A stretch of DNA of 64,000 nt from an uncultured Clostridium sp. (GCA_948436975.1 CAOJJB010000007.1:1-64000); one strand, 5' to 3'; shown: positions 1-9,199, counted from the first letter of the stretch. Translations and numbers: made by a program. The notes: generated from the letters alone by a model not told the origin.

Positions 1-2153
1 ATTGGTGTACAAGTTGTAATACATCAATTTCAGATGCAGAAGTAGAATATAAAGAGGAGCCATCACATTTATGGCATATAAGATATAAAATAGCTGGAAC
101 AGATAATCAATATATAGAAGTAGCAACAACAAGACCAGAAACAATGTTAGGAGATACAGCAGTTGCAGTACATCCAAATGATGATAGATATAAACATTTA
201 GTTGGAAAAACTTGTATACTACCAATAATGAATAAAGAAATTCCTATAATAGCAGATGAATTTGTAGAGATGGAATTTGGAACAGGATGTGTAAAAATAA
301 CACCAGCACATGATATGAATGATTATCAAGCAGGAATAAGACATAATTTAGAGATAATTGAAGTTTTTGATGAAAACTTTAAAATGGGAGATTTAGTTTC
401 AGAATATAAAGGAATGGATTTGCTTGAAGCAAGAAAGAAAATAGTAGAAAATCTAGATGAAATAGGAGCTTTAATAAAAACAGAAGAATATACCCATAAT
501 GTAGCAAAATGTGAAAGATGTAAAAATACAATAGAACCTAAAATATCAGAGCAATGGTTTGTAAGTATGAAAGACTTGGCCAAAAGAGCAGCAGATAGTG
601 TAAGAAATGGAGATACAAAATTTATACCACAAAGATATGAAAAACAATATTTTCATTGGCTAGATAATATACAAGATTGGTGTATATCTCGTCAATTATG
701 GTGGGGACATAGAATACCAGTTTACTATTGTGATGAATGTGGACACTTTAATGTTTCAAAAACTGAAGCCACAAAGTGTGAAAAATGTGGAAGTAATTCA
801 TTACATCAAGATCCAGATACATTAGATACATGGTTTAGTTCAGCATTATGGCCATTTTCTACATTAGGTTGGCCAAATAAAGAAAACGAAGATTATAAAG
901 ATTTTTATCCAACACAAACATTAGTTACAGGATTTGATATTATAACATTTTGGATTTCGAGAATGATGACACAAGGATTAGAATTTACAGATGAAGTACC
1001 ATTTAAAGATGTATTAGTTCATGGAATAGTAAGAGATAGTAAAGGAAGAAAAATGTCTAAGACATTAGGAAATGGAATAGATCCACTAGATATAATAGAT
1101 GAATATGGAACAGACAGTTTAAGATTTTCATTACTTTCAGGAACAACTATGGGAAATGATATAAGATTTATGCCTGAAAAACTAGAACAAGCTTCAAACT
1201 TTGCAAACAAAATTTGGAATGCTGCTAAATTTATTACAATGAGTTTAGTAGAAGACAAAGACATTATTGAATTTTCGGAAAAAGTTTATGATAAAACAAA
1301 TAAGAAGTTTAAAGCTGAATTACTTAAAATTGAAGATAAATGGATAATAAATAAGCTAGATAAGGTAATAGCAGATGTTACAAAAAATATTGAAAATTAT
1401 GATTTAGGAATTGCATTAGATAAGATATATAATTTTATATGGAATGAATTTTGTGATTGGTATATAGAAATGGTAAAGTCAAGATTATATAGTGAGAAAT
1501 ATGATGAAAAAGTTACAGTATGTTTTGTATTAGATTATATTTTTGCACTTTCATTAAAACTATTACATCCATTTATGCCATTTGTAACATCAGAAATTTA
1601 TAGTAAATTAGTACAATATAATAGTAAAGAATTAATGATTAGTAAATGGCCTAATTTAAAAGAAAAATTCGATTTTGATAATGATGAAATAGTTATTGAG
1701 AAACTAAAAAAATTAATTGTAGAAATAAGAAATATACGAACTAAAATGAATGTTCATCCATCTAAAAAATCAAAATTATTAATAATGACAAATACTATTG
1801 AAAAAGAAATAAAACAAGCAGAAGAATTTTTAACTAAATTAGGATTTTCAAATGAAATTATTATAGTAAAAAATGAAAATGAAGTTCCTAAAAATGCAGT
1901 TTCAATAGTTGTAGATGATTTAAAAGTTTATATACCTTTTGAAGAATTAGTAGATATAGAAGAAGAGATAAAAAGATTAGAGAGTGAGAAAGTAAAATTA
2001 AAATCAGAAGTACAAAGAGGAGAGAAAATGCTTTCAAATCCTGGATTTATCAATAAAGCACCAGAAACTAAAATTAATGAAGAAAAAGCAAAACTTGAGA
2101 ATTATAAACAAATGCTTATAAATGTTGAAGAAAGATTAAAAAATATAAGATAA
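1..2153 (+). CDS. valS: Valyl-tRNA synthetase, 3' part (5' end outside window)
   Basis: Class I aminoacyl-tRNA synthetase that charges tRNA-Val in the cytoplasm. The frame is already open at base 3, so the N-terminal part with the HIGH motif lies outside; about 716 residues remain. Visible in order: the editing-domain motif TTRPETMLGDTAVAVHP near 125-175, the block DWCISRQLWWGHRIP near 675-720, paired cysteines CDEC and CEKC (about 730-790), DTWFSSALWP, and the KMSKS loop as KMSKTLGN near 1050-1075. The last roughly 70 residues are the charged coiled-coil tail typical of bacterial ValRS. The frame is intact to the stop. The next transcription unit has its own promoter. Identification is secure. 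Confidence 0.97.
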   Translation, partial: WCTSCNTSISDAEVEYKEEPSHLWHIRYKIAGTDNQYIEVATTRPETMLGDTAVAVHPNDDRYKHLVGKTCILPIMNKEIPIIADEFVEMEFGTGCVKITPAHDMNDYQAGIRHNLEIIEVFDENFKMGDLVSEYKGMDLLEARKKIVENLDEIGALIKTEEYTHNVAKCERCKNTIEPKISEQWFVSMKDLAKRAADSVRNGDTKFIPQRYEKQYFHWLDNIQDWCISRQLWWGHRIPVYYCDECGHFNVSKTEATKCEKCGSNSLHQDPDTLDTWFSSALWPFSTLGWPNKENEDYKDFYPTQTLVTGFDIITFWISRMMTQGLEFTDEVPFKDVLVHGIVRDSKGRKMSKTLGNGIDPLDIIDEYGTDSLRFSLLSGTTMGNDIRFMPEKLEQASNFANKIWNAAKFITMSLVEDKDIIEFSEKVYDKTNKKFKAELLKIEDKWIINKLDKVIADVTKNIENYDLGIALDKIYNFIWNEFCDWYIEMVKSRLYSEKYDEKVTVCFVLDYIFALSLKLLHPFMPFVTSEIYSKLVQYNSKELMISKWPNLKEKFDFDNDEIVIEKLKKLIVEIRNIRTKMNVHPSKKSKLLIMTNTIEKEIKQAEEFLTKLGFSNEIIIVKNENEVPKNAVSIVVDDLKVYIPFEELVDIEEEIKRLESEKVKLKSEVQRGEKMLSNPGFINKAPETKINEEKAKLENYKQMLINVEERLKNIR

Positions 2154-2170
2154 TTAGCATTTTTCGCAAA

Positions 2171-2199
2171 TTGACACAATTTGTGGAATATGTTATACT
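2171..2199 (+). promoter_or_regulatory. Sigma-A type promoter for the 38-aa ORF
   Basis: TTGACA at 2171-2176 and TATACT at 2194-2199 are separated by exactly 17 bases, close to the vegetative consensus. It starts 17 bases after the valS stop and drives only a very short gene. Confidence 0.8.
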
Positions 2200-2272
2200 T
2201 AAAAAAGGAATATATTTTGAAATAAAAAGATCTAAGGTAATGGATCGTCAGCATCACATCAGGGAGGTCATT

Positions 2273-2389
2273 ATGGAAAAAGAAGAACGTAAAACGGCAG
2301 AAGAAGAGGCAGTAGAAGCACTTCTGAATGCAGACACTACTGAAGAAATGGAAAGGATTTTAGATAATTTTATTAAACAAAAAGAGTGA
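2273..2389 (+). CDS. 38-residue acidic protein, unknown function
   Basis: Not recognised. The start at 2273 is chosen because a strong ribosome binding site (AGGGAGG, about 2261-2267) lies just upstream; the frame stays open further 5' but has no comparable site. The product is 38 residues, rich in Glu and Lys, and predicted to be one or two amphipathic helices without cysteine or membrane segment. It has its own near-consensus promoter and is followed by a hairpin, so it looks like a self-contained unit. It uses CGT, ACG and CTG codons that are rare in the neighbours, a hint of transfer. It could be a small regulatory protein, or the ORF could be the translated part of a regulatory RNA. Confidence 0.55.
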   Translation: MEKEERKTAEEEAVEALLNADTTEEMERILDNFIKQKE

Positions 2390-2396
2390 TTAAAAT

Positions 2397-2436
2397 AGCA
2401 AAAGATCTATGATGTAGTATCAGGATCTTTTTTGCT
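2397..2436 (+). terminator. Hairpin terminator after the 38-aa ORF
   Basis: AGCAAAAGATC (2397-2407) pairs with GATCTTTTTTGCT (2424-2436) with a two-base bulge. The T-run is inside the 3' arm, so it is a weaker terminator than others here. Confidence 0.55.
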
Positions 2437-2516
2437 ATAAAAAAGTATAAAATACTAGAAATAATATAAAAAATATGATATAAAAAATAATATTGGGGGC
2501 AAAGAAAGGAAAGAAA

Positions 2517-3194
2517 ATGCTTGAATTTGTTCTCAATTTTTTATTTCCACAAGTTTGTGTAATATGTGGAAAAACAGATATAAATTCTTTATGTGAAGAA
2601 TGTAAGGAAAGAATAAAAAAAATAGAAAAAAGTAGACATATAAAGGATAAAAATATATTAAAACAAAATTATAAAATAAATTTTGAAAAAGTATATTTTG
2701 ATGAACTAATATATATTTTTGAATACAAAAAAATAATCAGAAAATTATTATTAAGATATAAATTTTCCAGCAAATCATATATATCTAATTTTTGGGCCAA
2801 TATAATATTAAATAATAAAAAAATAGATGAAATTTTTAAAATTTATGATATAATAATTCCAGTTCCAATGGACAAACAAAAAAGACTAGAAAGAGGATAT
2901 AATCAAACAGAATTAATAACAAATATAATATCAAAATACAATAAAATATTAGTAGAAAACAAAGTATTATTTAAAGACAAGAAAACAAAAACACAAAGTA
3001 CATTAAGTTTAGAAGAAAGATATGAAAATATAAAAAATGCTTTTAAAATAAAAAATATAAATAAAATAAAAAATAAACAAATAATTTTATTTGATGATAT
3101 ATATACAACAGGAGCAACAGTAAATGAAATATCTAAAAAACTAAAGAAATCAGGAGCAAAAAAAGTTCTTGTATTAGTTATTGCAAAAGATTAG
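2517..3194 (+). CDS. comFC: ComF family phosphoribosyltransferase-like protein
   Basis: Homolog of ComFC, a cytoplasmic protein needed for DNA uptake in Gram-positive competence; the family combines a zinc finger with a PRTase fold. The ATG at 2517 is preferred over the upstream TTG at 2493 because AAAGGA ends six bases before it, giving 225 residues. Two Cys pairs sit at residues 14/17 and 26/29, and the PRPP-binding loop (ILFDDIYTTGAT) lies near the C-terminus. The gene ends nine bases before the KAP NTPase gene, which has AGGAGG between, and nfo follows, so the three form an operon. No other competence gene is in the window. Confidence 0.9.
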   Translation: MLEFVLNFLFPQVCVICGKTDINSLCEECKERIKKIEKSRHIKDKNILKQNYKINFEKVYFDELIYIFEYKKIIRKLLLRYKFSSKSYISNFWANIILNNKKIDEIFKIYDIIIPVPMDKQKRLERGYNQTELITNIISKYNKILVENKVLFKDKKTKTQSTLSLEERYENIKNAFKIKNINKIKNKQIILFDDIYTTGATVNEISKKLKKSGAKKVLVLVIAKD

Positions 3195-3203
3195 GAGGAA
3201 TAA

Positions 3204-5174
3204 ATGGAAGATTTAGTAGAAAGTATATTAGACTATGTAAGAGCAGATTATACAGATTATGCCATAATGATAAATGGAGAATGGGGAAGTGGAAAAACCT
3301 ATTTTTGGAATAACAAAATAAGAAATAAAATAGATTCACTAACATTTAATGGAAAACAATACTCAACAATATATATGTCATTATATGGTATATCAAACTT
3401 AGAAGATATAAGTAAAAAAATATTTATAGAAACAACTCAACTAATGGACAAAAATATGAAAAAATATATGAATACACATGACCAAACTTCTATACCAGAA
3501 TATGCTAAAACAGGTTTAGATATGGCACATTTATTTGGAGCGAAACAAGCAGGCGAAAAAATAGATTATTCACAATTTTTTTCAACAGATGATAAAGTGT
3601 TATGCTTTGATGACTTAGAAAGAGCAAATGTAGATGTTATAGATATATTAGGATATATAAATAATTTTGTTGAACATGATCATATAAAAACAATTATAAT
3701 TTGTAATGAAAAAGAATTATCAACAAAATTAAAAAGTTCTAATCTAGAAATGAAAACTTTTATAGCAACATATCTTTTAGACAAAGAGGGAACTTTGCTA
3801 AAAGCTGACAAGCCAATGGTTGAAAAAATTGGAGAAAAAATAGAATATGTATTTGATAAAGCAAATGATTATGAAAGAATAAAAGAAAAGCTAATAGGAG
3901 AAACTTTTGAATATGCACCACAATTTAGTTACATAATAAATGGATTATTAATAAGATATGAATCAAATCCAGACTTAATAAGATTTTTAAGAGAACATAC
4001 AAACTTAATAACAAATACATTTATAAAATCAGGAACTAAAAACTTAAGAATTTTAAAACATGCATTAAATGATTTTAAAAAAATATATGAAACAGTAAAT
4101 AAATTTTATCCAAATACAAACTTAAGAGTATTACAAACCATGTTAATATTTACAATAGCAGTATCATTTGAAATAAAAGCTGGAAAAATAACTAAAGATA
4201 AATTTTTAAATATCAATTCAAATGAAGAATATAAAGCTATATTAGTTTCATCAAGAGTTTTAATGGATAATAGACAATTTTACATTAAAGAATTTGATAA
4301 TAATTATTATTTTAATTTTAAATCAGAGTATAGATTTTTTAAATTTATAGAAATGTATGTAAGAAATAGAATTTTTGATATGAAAGTATTCAAAAATGAT
4401 ATGGAAATGATAATACAAACAATAGATACAGAAAAATTACCAGGTTATAAAAGACTATTAATAGAAGAATATTGGAAAATTTCAGATGACCAATTTCCAG
4501 CAGTTGTAGCAGAAGTAATTGAAAATATAAAAAATGGAGATTTAAAACTTATTGAATTAGTAAAATTATTTGCGTATTTTAGTTATTTCTCAAGAAAGAA
4601 CCTAATAAATTATGATATGCCAACAATAAAGTCAATATTTTTACAAGGAATGGATTTAGTAGCAGAAAAATCTGAATATTGTGATAATATAAATGAAGAA
4701 CTTTCAAGAATTGGAATAGATATTGGTGAAGATATGAAAGATATATTAAAGCATTTTCATGAACTAAACAAAGAACTTGAAAAGAAAATGTATAGAAATA
4801 AAGCAGAAGAAATATTTAAGTGTATACCAATGAAAATGGAGAACTTTTATGATAAGTTTACAACAGAATGTATGGAAAAACCAATACTAAATTATTATGA
4901 TACATATCAAATGATACAAAGAATTACTTGCGCTAGTAATGAAGACATTGTAAAAATAAAAGAAATGTTAATAGATAGAGCTAAAAAAAATAAAGAAGTT
5001 CTTTCAGTTGAATTACCATTTATAATAAACTTAAAATTAGCACTAGAAACATATTGCAAAGATAAAGAAGTAAGTATAAAGAAAGTTATGCTTAAAGAAT
5101 TTGCAGATGACCTGCAAATTATAATTAATTTATATACAAATATGGAAAGGCCAATCGTATATAAAAAGAAATAG
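3204..5174 (+). CDS. KAP-type P-loop NTPase, 656 aa
   Basis: Predicted ATPase of the KAP/STAND-related P-loop class. Walker A is GEWGSGKT at residues 25-32 and Walker B is KVLCFDDLE at residues 131-139, with a following strand ending in ICNEKEL that fits a sensor element. The remaining 450 or so residues are helical and unlike any family I recognise; no clear membrane segments are visible, although many KAP proteins have them. KAP NTPases are patchily distributed and several belong to anti-phage systems, so a defence role is possible but is inference from family only. It is co-directional with comFC (9-base gap) and nfo (24-base gap), and its AT-rich codon use matches the host. Confidence 0.75.
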   Translation: MEDLVESILDYVRADYTDYAIMINGEWGSGKTYFWNNKIRNKIDSLTFNGKQYSTIYMSLYGISNLEDISKKIFIETTQLMDKNMKKYMNTHDQTSIPEYAKTGLDMAHLFGAKQAGEKIDYSQFFSTDDKVLCFDDLERANVDVIDILGYINNFVEHDHIKTIIICNEKELSTKLKSSNLEMKTFIATYLLDKEGTLLKADKPMVEKIGEKIEYVFDKANDYERIKEKLIGETFEYAPQFSYIINGLLIRYESNPDLIRFLREHTNLITNTFIKSGTKNLRILKHALNDFKKIYETVNKFYPNTNLRVLQTMLIFTIAVSFEIKAGKITKDKFLNINSNEEYKAILVSSRVLMDNRQFYIKEFDNNYYFNFKSEYRFFKFIEMYVRNRIFDMKVFKNDMEMIIQTIDTEKLPGYKRLLIEEYWKISDDQFPAVVAEVIENIKNGDLKLIELVKLFAYFSYFSRKNLINYDMPTIKSIFLQGMDLVAEKSEYCDNINEELSRIGIDIGEDMKDILKHFHELNKELEKKMYRNKAEEIFKCIPMKMENFYDKFTTECMEKPILNYYDTYQMIQRITCASNEDIVKIKEMLIDRAKKNKEVLSVELPFIINLKLALETYCKDKEVSIKKVMLKEFADDLQIIINLYTNMERPIVYKKK

Positions 5175-5198
5175 TAGATACTTAGGAAGGAAAATAAA

Positions 5199-6032
5199 AT
5201 GTTTAAAATAGGATGTCATTTGTCAGCATCTAAAGGGTATTTAGAAATGGCAAAAGTAAGTGAACAAATAGGAGCAAATACATTTCAATTTTTTACTAGA
5301 AATCCAAGAGGTGGAAAAGCAAAAGATATAGATGAAAAAGATGTACAAGCATTTTTAGATAAATCAAAAGAAATAGGAATTGATATAATTTTAGCACATG
5401 CACCATATACTTTAAATTGTGCATCAGCAGATGAAAAGATTAGAGAATTTGCAAAAGAAACTATGAAAGATGATTTGATGAGAATGGAATATACACCAAA
5501 CAATTTATACAACTTTCATCCAGGAAGTCATGTAGGACAAGGTGTAGAAATAGGAATAAAATATATTATAGATATATTAAATGAAGTATTAACAGAAAAT
5601 CAAACAACAATAGTATTATTAGAAACAATGGCAGGTAAAGGTTCAGAAATAGGAAGAAATTTTGAAGAATTAAAAAAAATAATAGATGGAGTTAATTTAA
5701 AAGAAAAGATAGGAGTTTGTTTAGATACATGTCATGTAAATGATGCAGGATATGATATAATAAATAATTTAGATGGTGTTTTAGAAGAATTTGATAAAAT
5801 AATAGGATTAGAAAAATTAAAAGCAATTCATATAAATGATAGTAAAAATGAAATAGGAGCACATAAAGATAGACACGAGAAAATAGGAGAAGGCACAATA
5901 GGAATACAAGCATTTGAAAGAATAATAAATCATAATAAATTAAGAAATTTACCATTTTTCTTAGAAACACCAAATGAACTAGAAGGTTATAAAAAAGAAA
6001 TAGAAATATTAAGAAAATTATATAAAAATTAA
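5199..6032 (+). CDS. nfo: Endonuclease IV (AP endonuclease)
   Basis: Cleaves DNA 5' of abasic sites in base excision repair; the family uses three metal ions in a TIM barrel. The 277-residue length is normal. Seen are the N-terminal [10 protein letters not shown], the metal-ligand segments [25 protein letters not shown] and [19 protein letters not shown], and the C-terminal FFLETPN. The ATG follows AGGAAGG with good spacing. It is the last gene of the comFC / KAP NTPase operon, 24 bases after the NTPase stop. Identification is secure. Confidence 0.96.
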   Translation: MFKIGCHLSASKGYLEMAKVSEQIGANTFQFFTRNPRGGKAKDIDEKDVQAFLDKSKEIGIDIILAHAPYTLNCASADEKIREFAKETMKDDLMRMEYTPNNLYNFHPGSHVGQGVEIGIKYIIDILNEVLTENQTTIVLLETMAGKGSEIGRNFEELKKIIDGVNLKEKIGVCLDTCHVNDAGYDIINNLDGVLEEFDKIIGLEKLKAIHINDSKNEIGAHKDRHEKIGEGTIGIQAFERIINHNKLRNLPFFLETPNELEGYKKEIEILRKLYKN

Positions 6033-6097
6033 TATCTTTTTAAGTTTAATTTAAGAATTATCGTATAAAATTAACTCATACTTAAGAGAAAGGAGAG

Positions 6098-6166
6098 ATG
6101 CGATGGTTCTTAAAATTTATATACAAATTAGAAAATGACGAAATTTTAGTAAAATCCCCAAATTAA
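6098..6166 (+). CDS. Possible 22-residue leader peptide upstream of pyrB
   Basis: A short open frame between nfo and pyrB follows AAAGGAGA very closely (two bases from AGGAG to ATG). An alternative ATG at 6103 has better spacing but encodes only 11 residues. The 22-residue reading looks peptide-like (starts MRWFLKFIYKLEND). It ends 39 bases before a strong hairpin. It may be a pyrimidine attenuation leader, a stand-alone small peptide, or chance; no family is recognised. Confidence 0.3.
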   Translation: MRWFLKFIYKLENDEILVKSPN

Positions 6167-6204
6167 AATAAATAAAAATATGATAAGTTTTAATCATGTT
6201 TTCT

Positions 6205-6250
6205 AAGTGTTAACAAATATTAGAAGATTGTTAACACTTTTTCTTTTTTT
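6205..6250 (+). terminator. Strong intrinsic terminator before pyrB
   Basis: AAGTGTTAACAA (6205-6216) and TTGTTAACACTT (6228-6239) form a perfect 12-bp stem followed by a T-rich run. It ends transcription from the comFC-nfo side, or acts as an attenuator for pyrBI. Confidence 0.85.
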
Positions 6251-6255
6251 ATATC

Positions 6256-6285
6256 TTTACAAAAATGTATATAATTTGATAAAAT
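6256..6285 (+). promoter_or_regulatory. Probable pyrBI promoter
   Basis: TTTACA (6256-6261), an 18-base spacer and an extended -10 TGaTAAAAT (TAAAAT at 6280-6285). It lies after the terminator and before the pyrB ribosome binding site near 6302. Confidence 0.5.
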
Positions 6286-6314
6286 AAGAAAAAAATAAAA
6301 AGAGGAGAGAAATA

Positions 6315-7229
6315 ATGAAACATTTAATTGATATAAAAGATTTGTCAATAGAAGAAATTGATAATTTGATTGAAGTAGCTAAAGATATTATCACTAATAA
6401 AGAGAAATATTCTCATAAATGTGATGGTAAAAAATTGGCTACTTTATTTTTTGAGCCAAGCACAAGAACAAGACTAAGTTTTGAAGCTGCAATGATGGAA
6501 TTAGGAGGAAATGTATTAGGGTTTTCAGAAGCATCATCAAGTTCAGTATCAAAAGGAGAAACAGTATCAGATACAATAAGAGTAGTAGGATGTTATAGTG
6601 ATATAATAACAATGAGGCATCCAAAAGAAGGAGCACCATATGTAGCATCATTAAAATCAGATGTACCAATAATAAATGCAGGGGATGGAGGTCATAATCA
6701 TCCAACACAAACATTAACAGATTTATTAACAATAAAATATGAAAAAGGAAGATTAGATAACTTAACAATAGGACTTTGCGGAGATTTAAAATTTGGTAGG
6801 ACAGTACATTCACTAATTACAGCAATGTCAAGATATGAAAATATAAATTTTGTATTAATTTCACCAGACGAACTAAAACTTCCAGAATATGTAAAAAAAG
6901 AAATTTTAGAAAAAAATAATATTAAATATATAGAAACAAAAGACATAGAAGAACATATGAATGAATTAGATATACTTTATATGACAAGAGTACAAAAAGA
7001 AAGATTTTTTAATGAAGCAGATTATGTTCGTTTAAAGGATTATTATATTTTAAATAAAGAAAAATTGAAAAAAGCTAAAAAAGATTTATGTATAATGCAC
7101 CCATTACCAAGAGTAAATGAAATATCAACAGATGTAGATGATGATTCAAGAGCATGCTATTTTAGACAAGCTAAATATGGAAAATATATTAGAATGGCAT
7201 TAATATTAAAATTATTGGAGGTAGAATAA
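6315..7229 (+). CDS. pyrB: Aspartate carbamoyltransferase, catalytic chain
   Basis: Condenses carbamoyl phosphate with aspartate, the committed step of pyrimidine synthesis. The 304 residues carry the carbamoyl-phosphate motif [13 protein letters not shown] (about residues 50-62), the [10 protein letters not shown] segment, and the HPLPR aspartate-binding motif near residue 262. Start is supported by GAGGAG about ten bases upstream. The stop TAATG overlaps the pyrI start by one base, so the chains are translationally coupled and should assemble into an E. coli-like PyrB/PyrI holoenzyme. The substrate is made by CarAB, encoded at 47.8-52.1 kb. Confidence 0.97.
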   Translation: MKHLIDIKDLSIEEIDNLIEVAKDIITNKEKYSHKCDGKKLATLFFEPSTRTRLSFEAAMMELGGNVLGFSEASSSSVSKGETVSDTIRVVGCYSDIITMRHPKEGAPYVASLKSDVPIINAGDGGHNHPTQTLTDLLTIKYEKGRLDNLTIGLCGDLKFGRTVHSLITAMSRYENINFVLISPDELKLPEYVKKEILEKNNIKYIETKDIEEHMNELDILYMTRVQKERFFNEADYVRLKDYYILNKEKLKKAKKDLCIMHPLPRVNEISTDVDDDSRACYFRQAKYGKYIRMALILKLLEVE

Positions 7230-7657
7230 TGAATATAGATAGTATAAAAGATGGATATGTTATAGATCATATTCAAGCAGGTAAAGGAATGCAAATATAT
7301 GAAATACTTAAATTAAATGAATTAGATTGTCAAGTAGCAATTATAACAAATGCAAAAAGTGAAAAAACAGGTAAAAAAGATATAATAAAAATAGATAAAA
7401 ATATAGATATAAATTTAGAAAAATTAGGATTTATAGATCATAATATTACTATTAATATTGTAAAAAATGACAAAATAATTGAAAAAAGAAGATTAAATTT
7501 ACCAGATAAAATAGTAAATGTAGCAAAATGTAATAATCCAAGATGTATTACATCTATTGAAAAAGATTTAGATCAAATATTTATTTTAACAGATAAAGAA
7601 AAAGAAGTTTATAGATGTAAGTATTGTGAAATGAGTTTAAAAAACAAAAATTATTAG
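7229..7657 (+). CDS. pyrI: Aspartate carbamoyltransferase, regulatory chain
   Basis: Regulatory subunit that binds nucleotide effectors and confers allosteric control on PyrB. The 142 residues show the N-terminal allosteric domain (GYVIDHIQAGKG for nucleotide binding) and the C-terminal zinc domain with CNNPRC and CKYC, the four structural cysteines. It overlaps the pyrB stop by one base. PyrI in a Gram-positive is seen mainly in Clostridia and relatives, whereas Bacillus lacks it, which supports the taxonomic placement. Confidence 0.95.
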   Translation: MNIDSIKDGYVIDHIQAGKGMQIYEILKLNELDCQVAIITNAKSEKTGKKDIIKIDKNIDINLEKLGFIDHNITINIVKNDKIIEKRRLNLPDKIVNVAKCNNPRCITSIEKDLDQIFILTDKEKEVYRCKYCEMSLKNKNY

Positions 7658-7742
7658 AAATTATAACAAATATTATAATAAGTAGAACTAAATTTTTTCT
7701 TTAAAATTCATAATAAAATTAAATAATTAAAAATTATTTTAA

Positions 7743-7772
7743 TGTATATTTTTTTCCTTTTTTGTCATACTA
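7743..7772 (+). promoter_or_regulatory. Sigma-G/F-like promoter of spoVT
   Basis: TGTATA (7743-7748), 17 bases, CATACTA (7766-7772) matches the forespore sigma consensus (TGNATA / CATACTA) and sits 30 bases before the spoVT start. In Bacillus subtilis spoVT is sigma-G dependent. Confidence 0.65.
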
Positions 7773-7802
7773 AGAATATAAATACAAAATAAGGAGGAAT
7801 TT

Positions 7803-8357
7803 ATGAAAGCAACAGGAGTAGTAAGAAGAATAGACGATTTAGGTAGAGTTGTTATTCCAAAAGAAATAAGAAAAGTCCATAGAATAAAAGAAGGAGATCC
7901 ACTTGAAATATTTACAGATAAAGAAGGAGAAATAATACTAAAAAAATATTCTCCTATAGGTGAATTAACAGAATTTGCTTCAACATATGCAGACACTATA
8001 TCAAAAACTACAGGACATATCGCATGTATAACAGATAAAGATACTGTAATAGCTGTTTCAGGTGGTTCAAAAAAAGATTTTTTAGAGAAAAACTTAAGTA
8101 AAGAACTAGAAGAAGTAATGGAAAATAAAGAAATTTTTAAAAGTAAAGAGAATAATGAAATTGCTATACCTATAACACAAAATGAAGGAAGAGAAAGAAT
8201 TTATAATTCTCAAGTTATATATCCAATAATTACAGATGGAGATGTTGTAGGAAGTGTTATACTTCTTTCAAAAGAACCAAATCAAAAAATGGGTGAAGTA
8301 GAAGATAAGGTTGCCCAATCAGCAGCAGGATTTTTAGGAACTCATCTAGAAATTTAA
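7803..8357 (+). CDS. spoVT: Stage V sporulation protein T
   Basis: Forespore transcription regulator that tunes the sigma-G regulon. The 184 residues hold an AbrB/MazE-type swapped-hairpin DNA-binding domain at residues 1-50 (motif RRIDDLGRVVIPKEIRK) and a C-terminal GAF-like sensor domain from about residue 55 ending SAAGFLGTHLE. Length and both domains match full-length SpoVT, not the shorter AbrB. AAGGAGG lies seven bases upstream of the ATG. It is monocistronic, with a forespore-type promoter before it and a strong terminator after it, and implies a sporulation programme. Confidence 0.93.
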   Translation: MKATGVVRRIDDLGRVVIPKEIRKVHRIKEGDPLEIFTDKEGEIILKKYSPIGELTEFASTYADTISKTTGHIACITDKDTVIAVSGGSKKDFLEKNLSKELEEVMENKEIFKSKENNEIAIPITQNEGRERIYNSQVIYPIITDGDVVGSVILLSKEPNQKMGEVEDKVAQSAAGFLGTHLEI

Positions 8358-8362
8358 GAAGG

Positions 8363-8416
8363 AAAGAACTATTTTTAATAAAATTTTAAAAAAGTTTTAT
8401 TAGAAATAGTTCTTTT
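8363..8416 (+). terminator. Terminator after spoVT
   Basis: AAAGAACTATTT (8363-8374) pairs with AAATAGTTCTTT (8404-8415) and is followed by T residues; the loop region also base-pairs. Confidence 0.8.
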
Positions 8417-8590
8417 ATAAAATTTAATATATGCTATGAAAAAAGTATAAAAAAACTTGAAAGTTACAAAAATGTTACAAAAAAGTATTGTTAATGTAAT
8501 ATAAAAAATATAGAAAAAAATGTAAAAAAATGTTAAAATAATTAAAAGAAATTAAGAAAGATACATAATCATTCTAAGGGGGATAAATTT

Positions 8591-9097
8591 ATGAGCACTA
8601 AAAATATAAAAGAACTTGAAGAATTAGCAGAAAGTGGAGATATTGATGCAATTTATGAATTAGGACAAAGGTATTATAATGGAGTAGGAGTAGATATAGA
8701 TTATGGAAAAGCTAGAGGATACTTTGAAACAGCTGCTGAAAAGGGTTCACAAGTTTCTAATTATTATTTAGGAAAAATTTATTATAATGGAAATGGTGTT
8801 GAAACTAATCATGCAAAAGCAAAAGACTATTTTGAAAAATCATCAAAAGCAGATAATGTATTTTCTACATATTATTTAGGAAAGTTATATTTTTGGGGAG
8901 ATGGAGTAGAAAAGGATTATAATAAAGCAAATGAATATAAAAAATCAATATTAAATAAACCAATATATACAAATCAAGATGCAGGTTTAGAGGAATTTTA
9001 TAGTATAACAGATTTTGAAGGATTAACAAGAGGATATGTAGGAGAATTACAACAAAAAGTTTTATTAGAATATAAAAGTTTATTTGGAAAAGAATAA
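8591..9097 (+). CDS. Sel1-repeat protein
   Basis: A 168-residue helical-repeat protein. Three Sel1-like repeats of about 36 residues are visible at roughly 17-52, 53-88 and 89-122, each with the pattern A/S..YYLG.-YYNG.GV..(D/N)Y.KA..YF. Such solenoids bind other proteins; no enzymatic residues or signal peptide are present, so a cytoplasmic adaptor role is inferred. The final 45 residues are outside the repeats. AAGGGGG lies seven bases before the ATG. It is monocistronic, with about 230 AT-rich bases upstream in which I see no other gene, and a large terminator behind it. Confidence 0.8.
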   Translation: MSTKNIKELEELAESGDIDAIYELGQRYYNGVGVDIDYGKARGYFETAAEKGSQVSNYYLGKIYYNGNGVETNHAKAKDYFEKSSKADNVFSTYYLGKLYFWGDGVEKDYNKANEYKKSILNKPIYTNQDAGLEEFYSITDFEGLTRGYVGELQQKVLLEYKSLFGKE

Positions 9098-9102
9098 AAT
9101 AT

Positions 9103-9183
9103 AAAAGCCAATATGCAGTGTTTATACTGAACCAAAATATCAAATTTTTGTGTTCAGTATAATTAGTATAAGGGCTTTTTTTC
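9103..9183 (+). terminator. Bipartite terminator hairpin after the Sel1 gene
   Basis: Outer arms AAAAGCC (9103-9109) and GGGCTTTTT (9172-9180) enclose an inner perfect stem TTATACTGAAC (9122-9132) with GTTCAGTATAA (9152-9162). A T-run follows. Confidence 0.85.
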
Positions 9184-9199
9184 TTCTTTACATAAAAGC

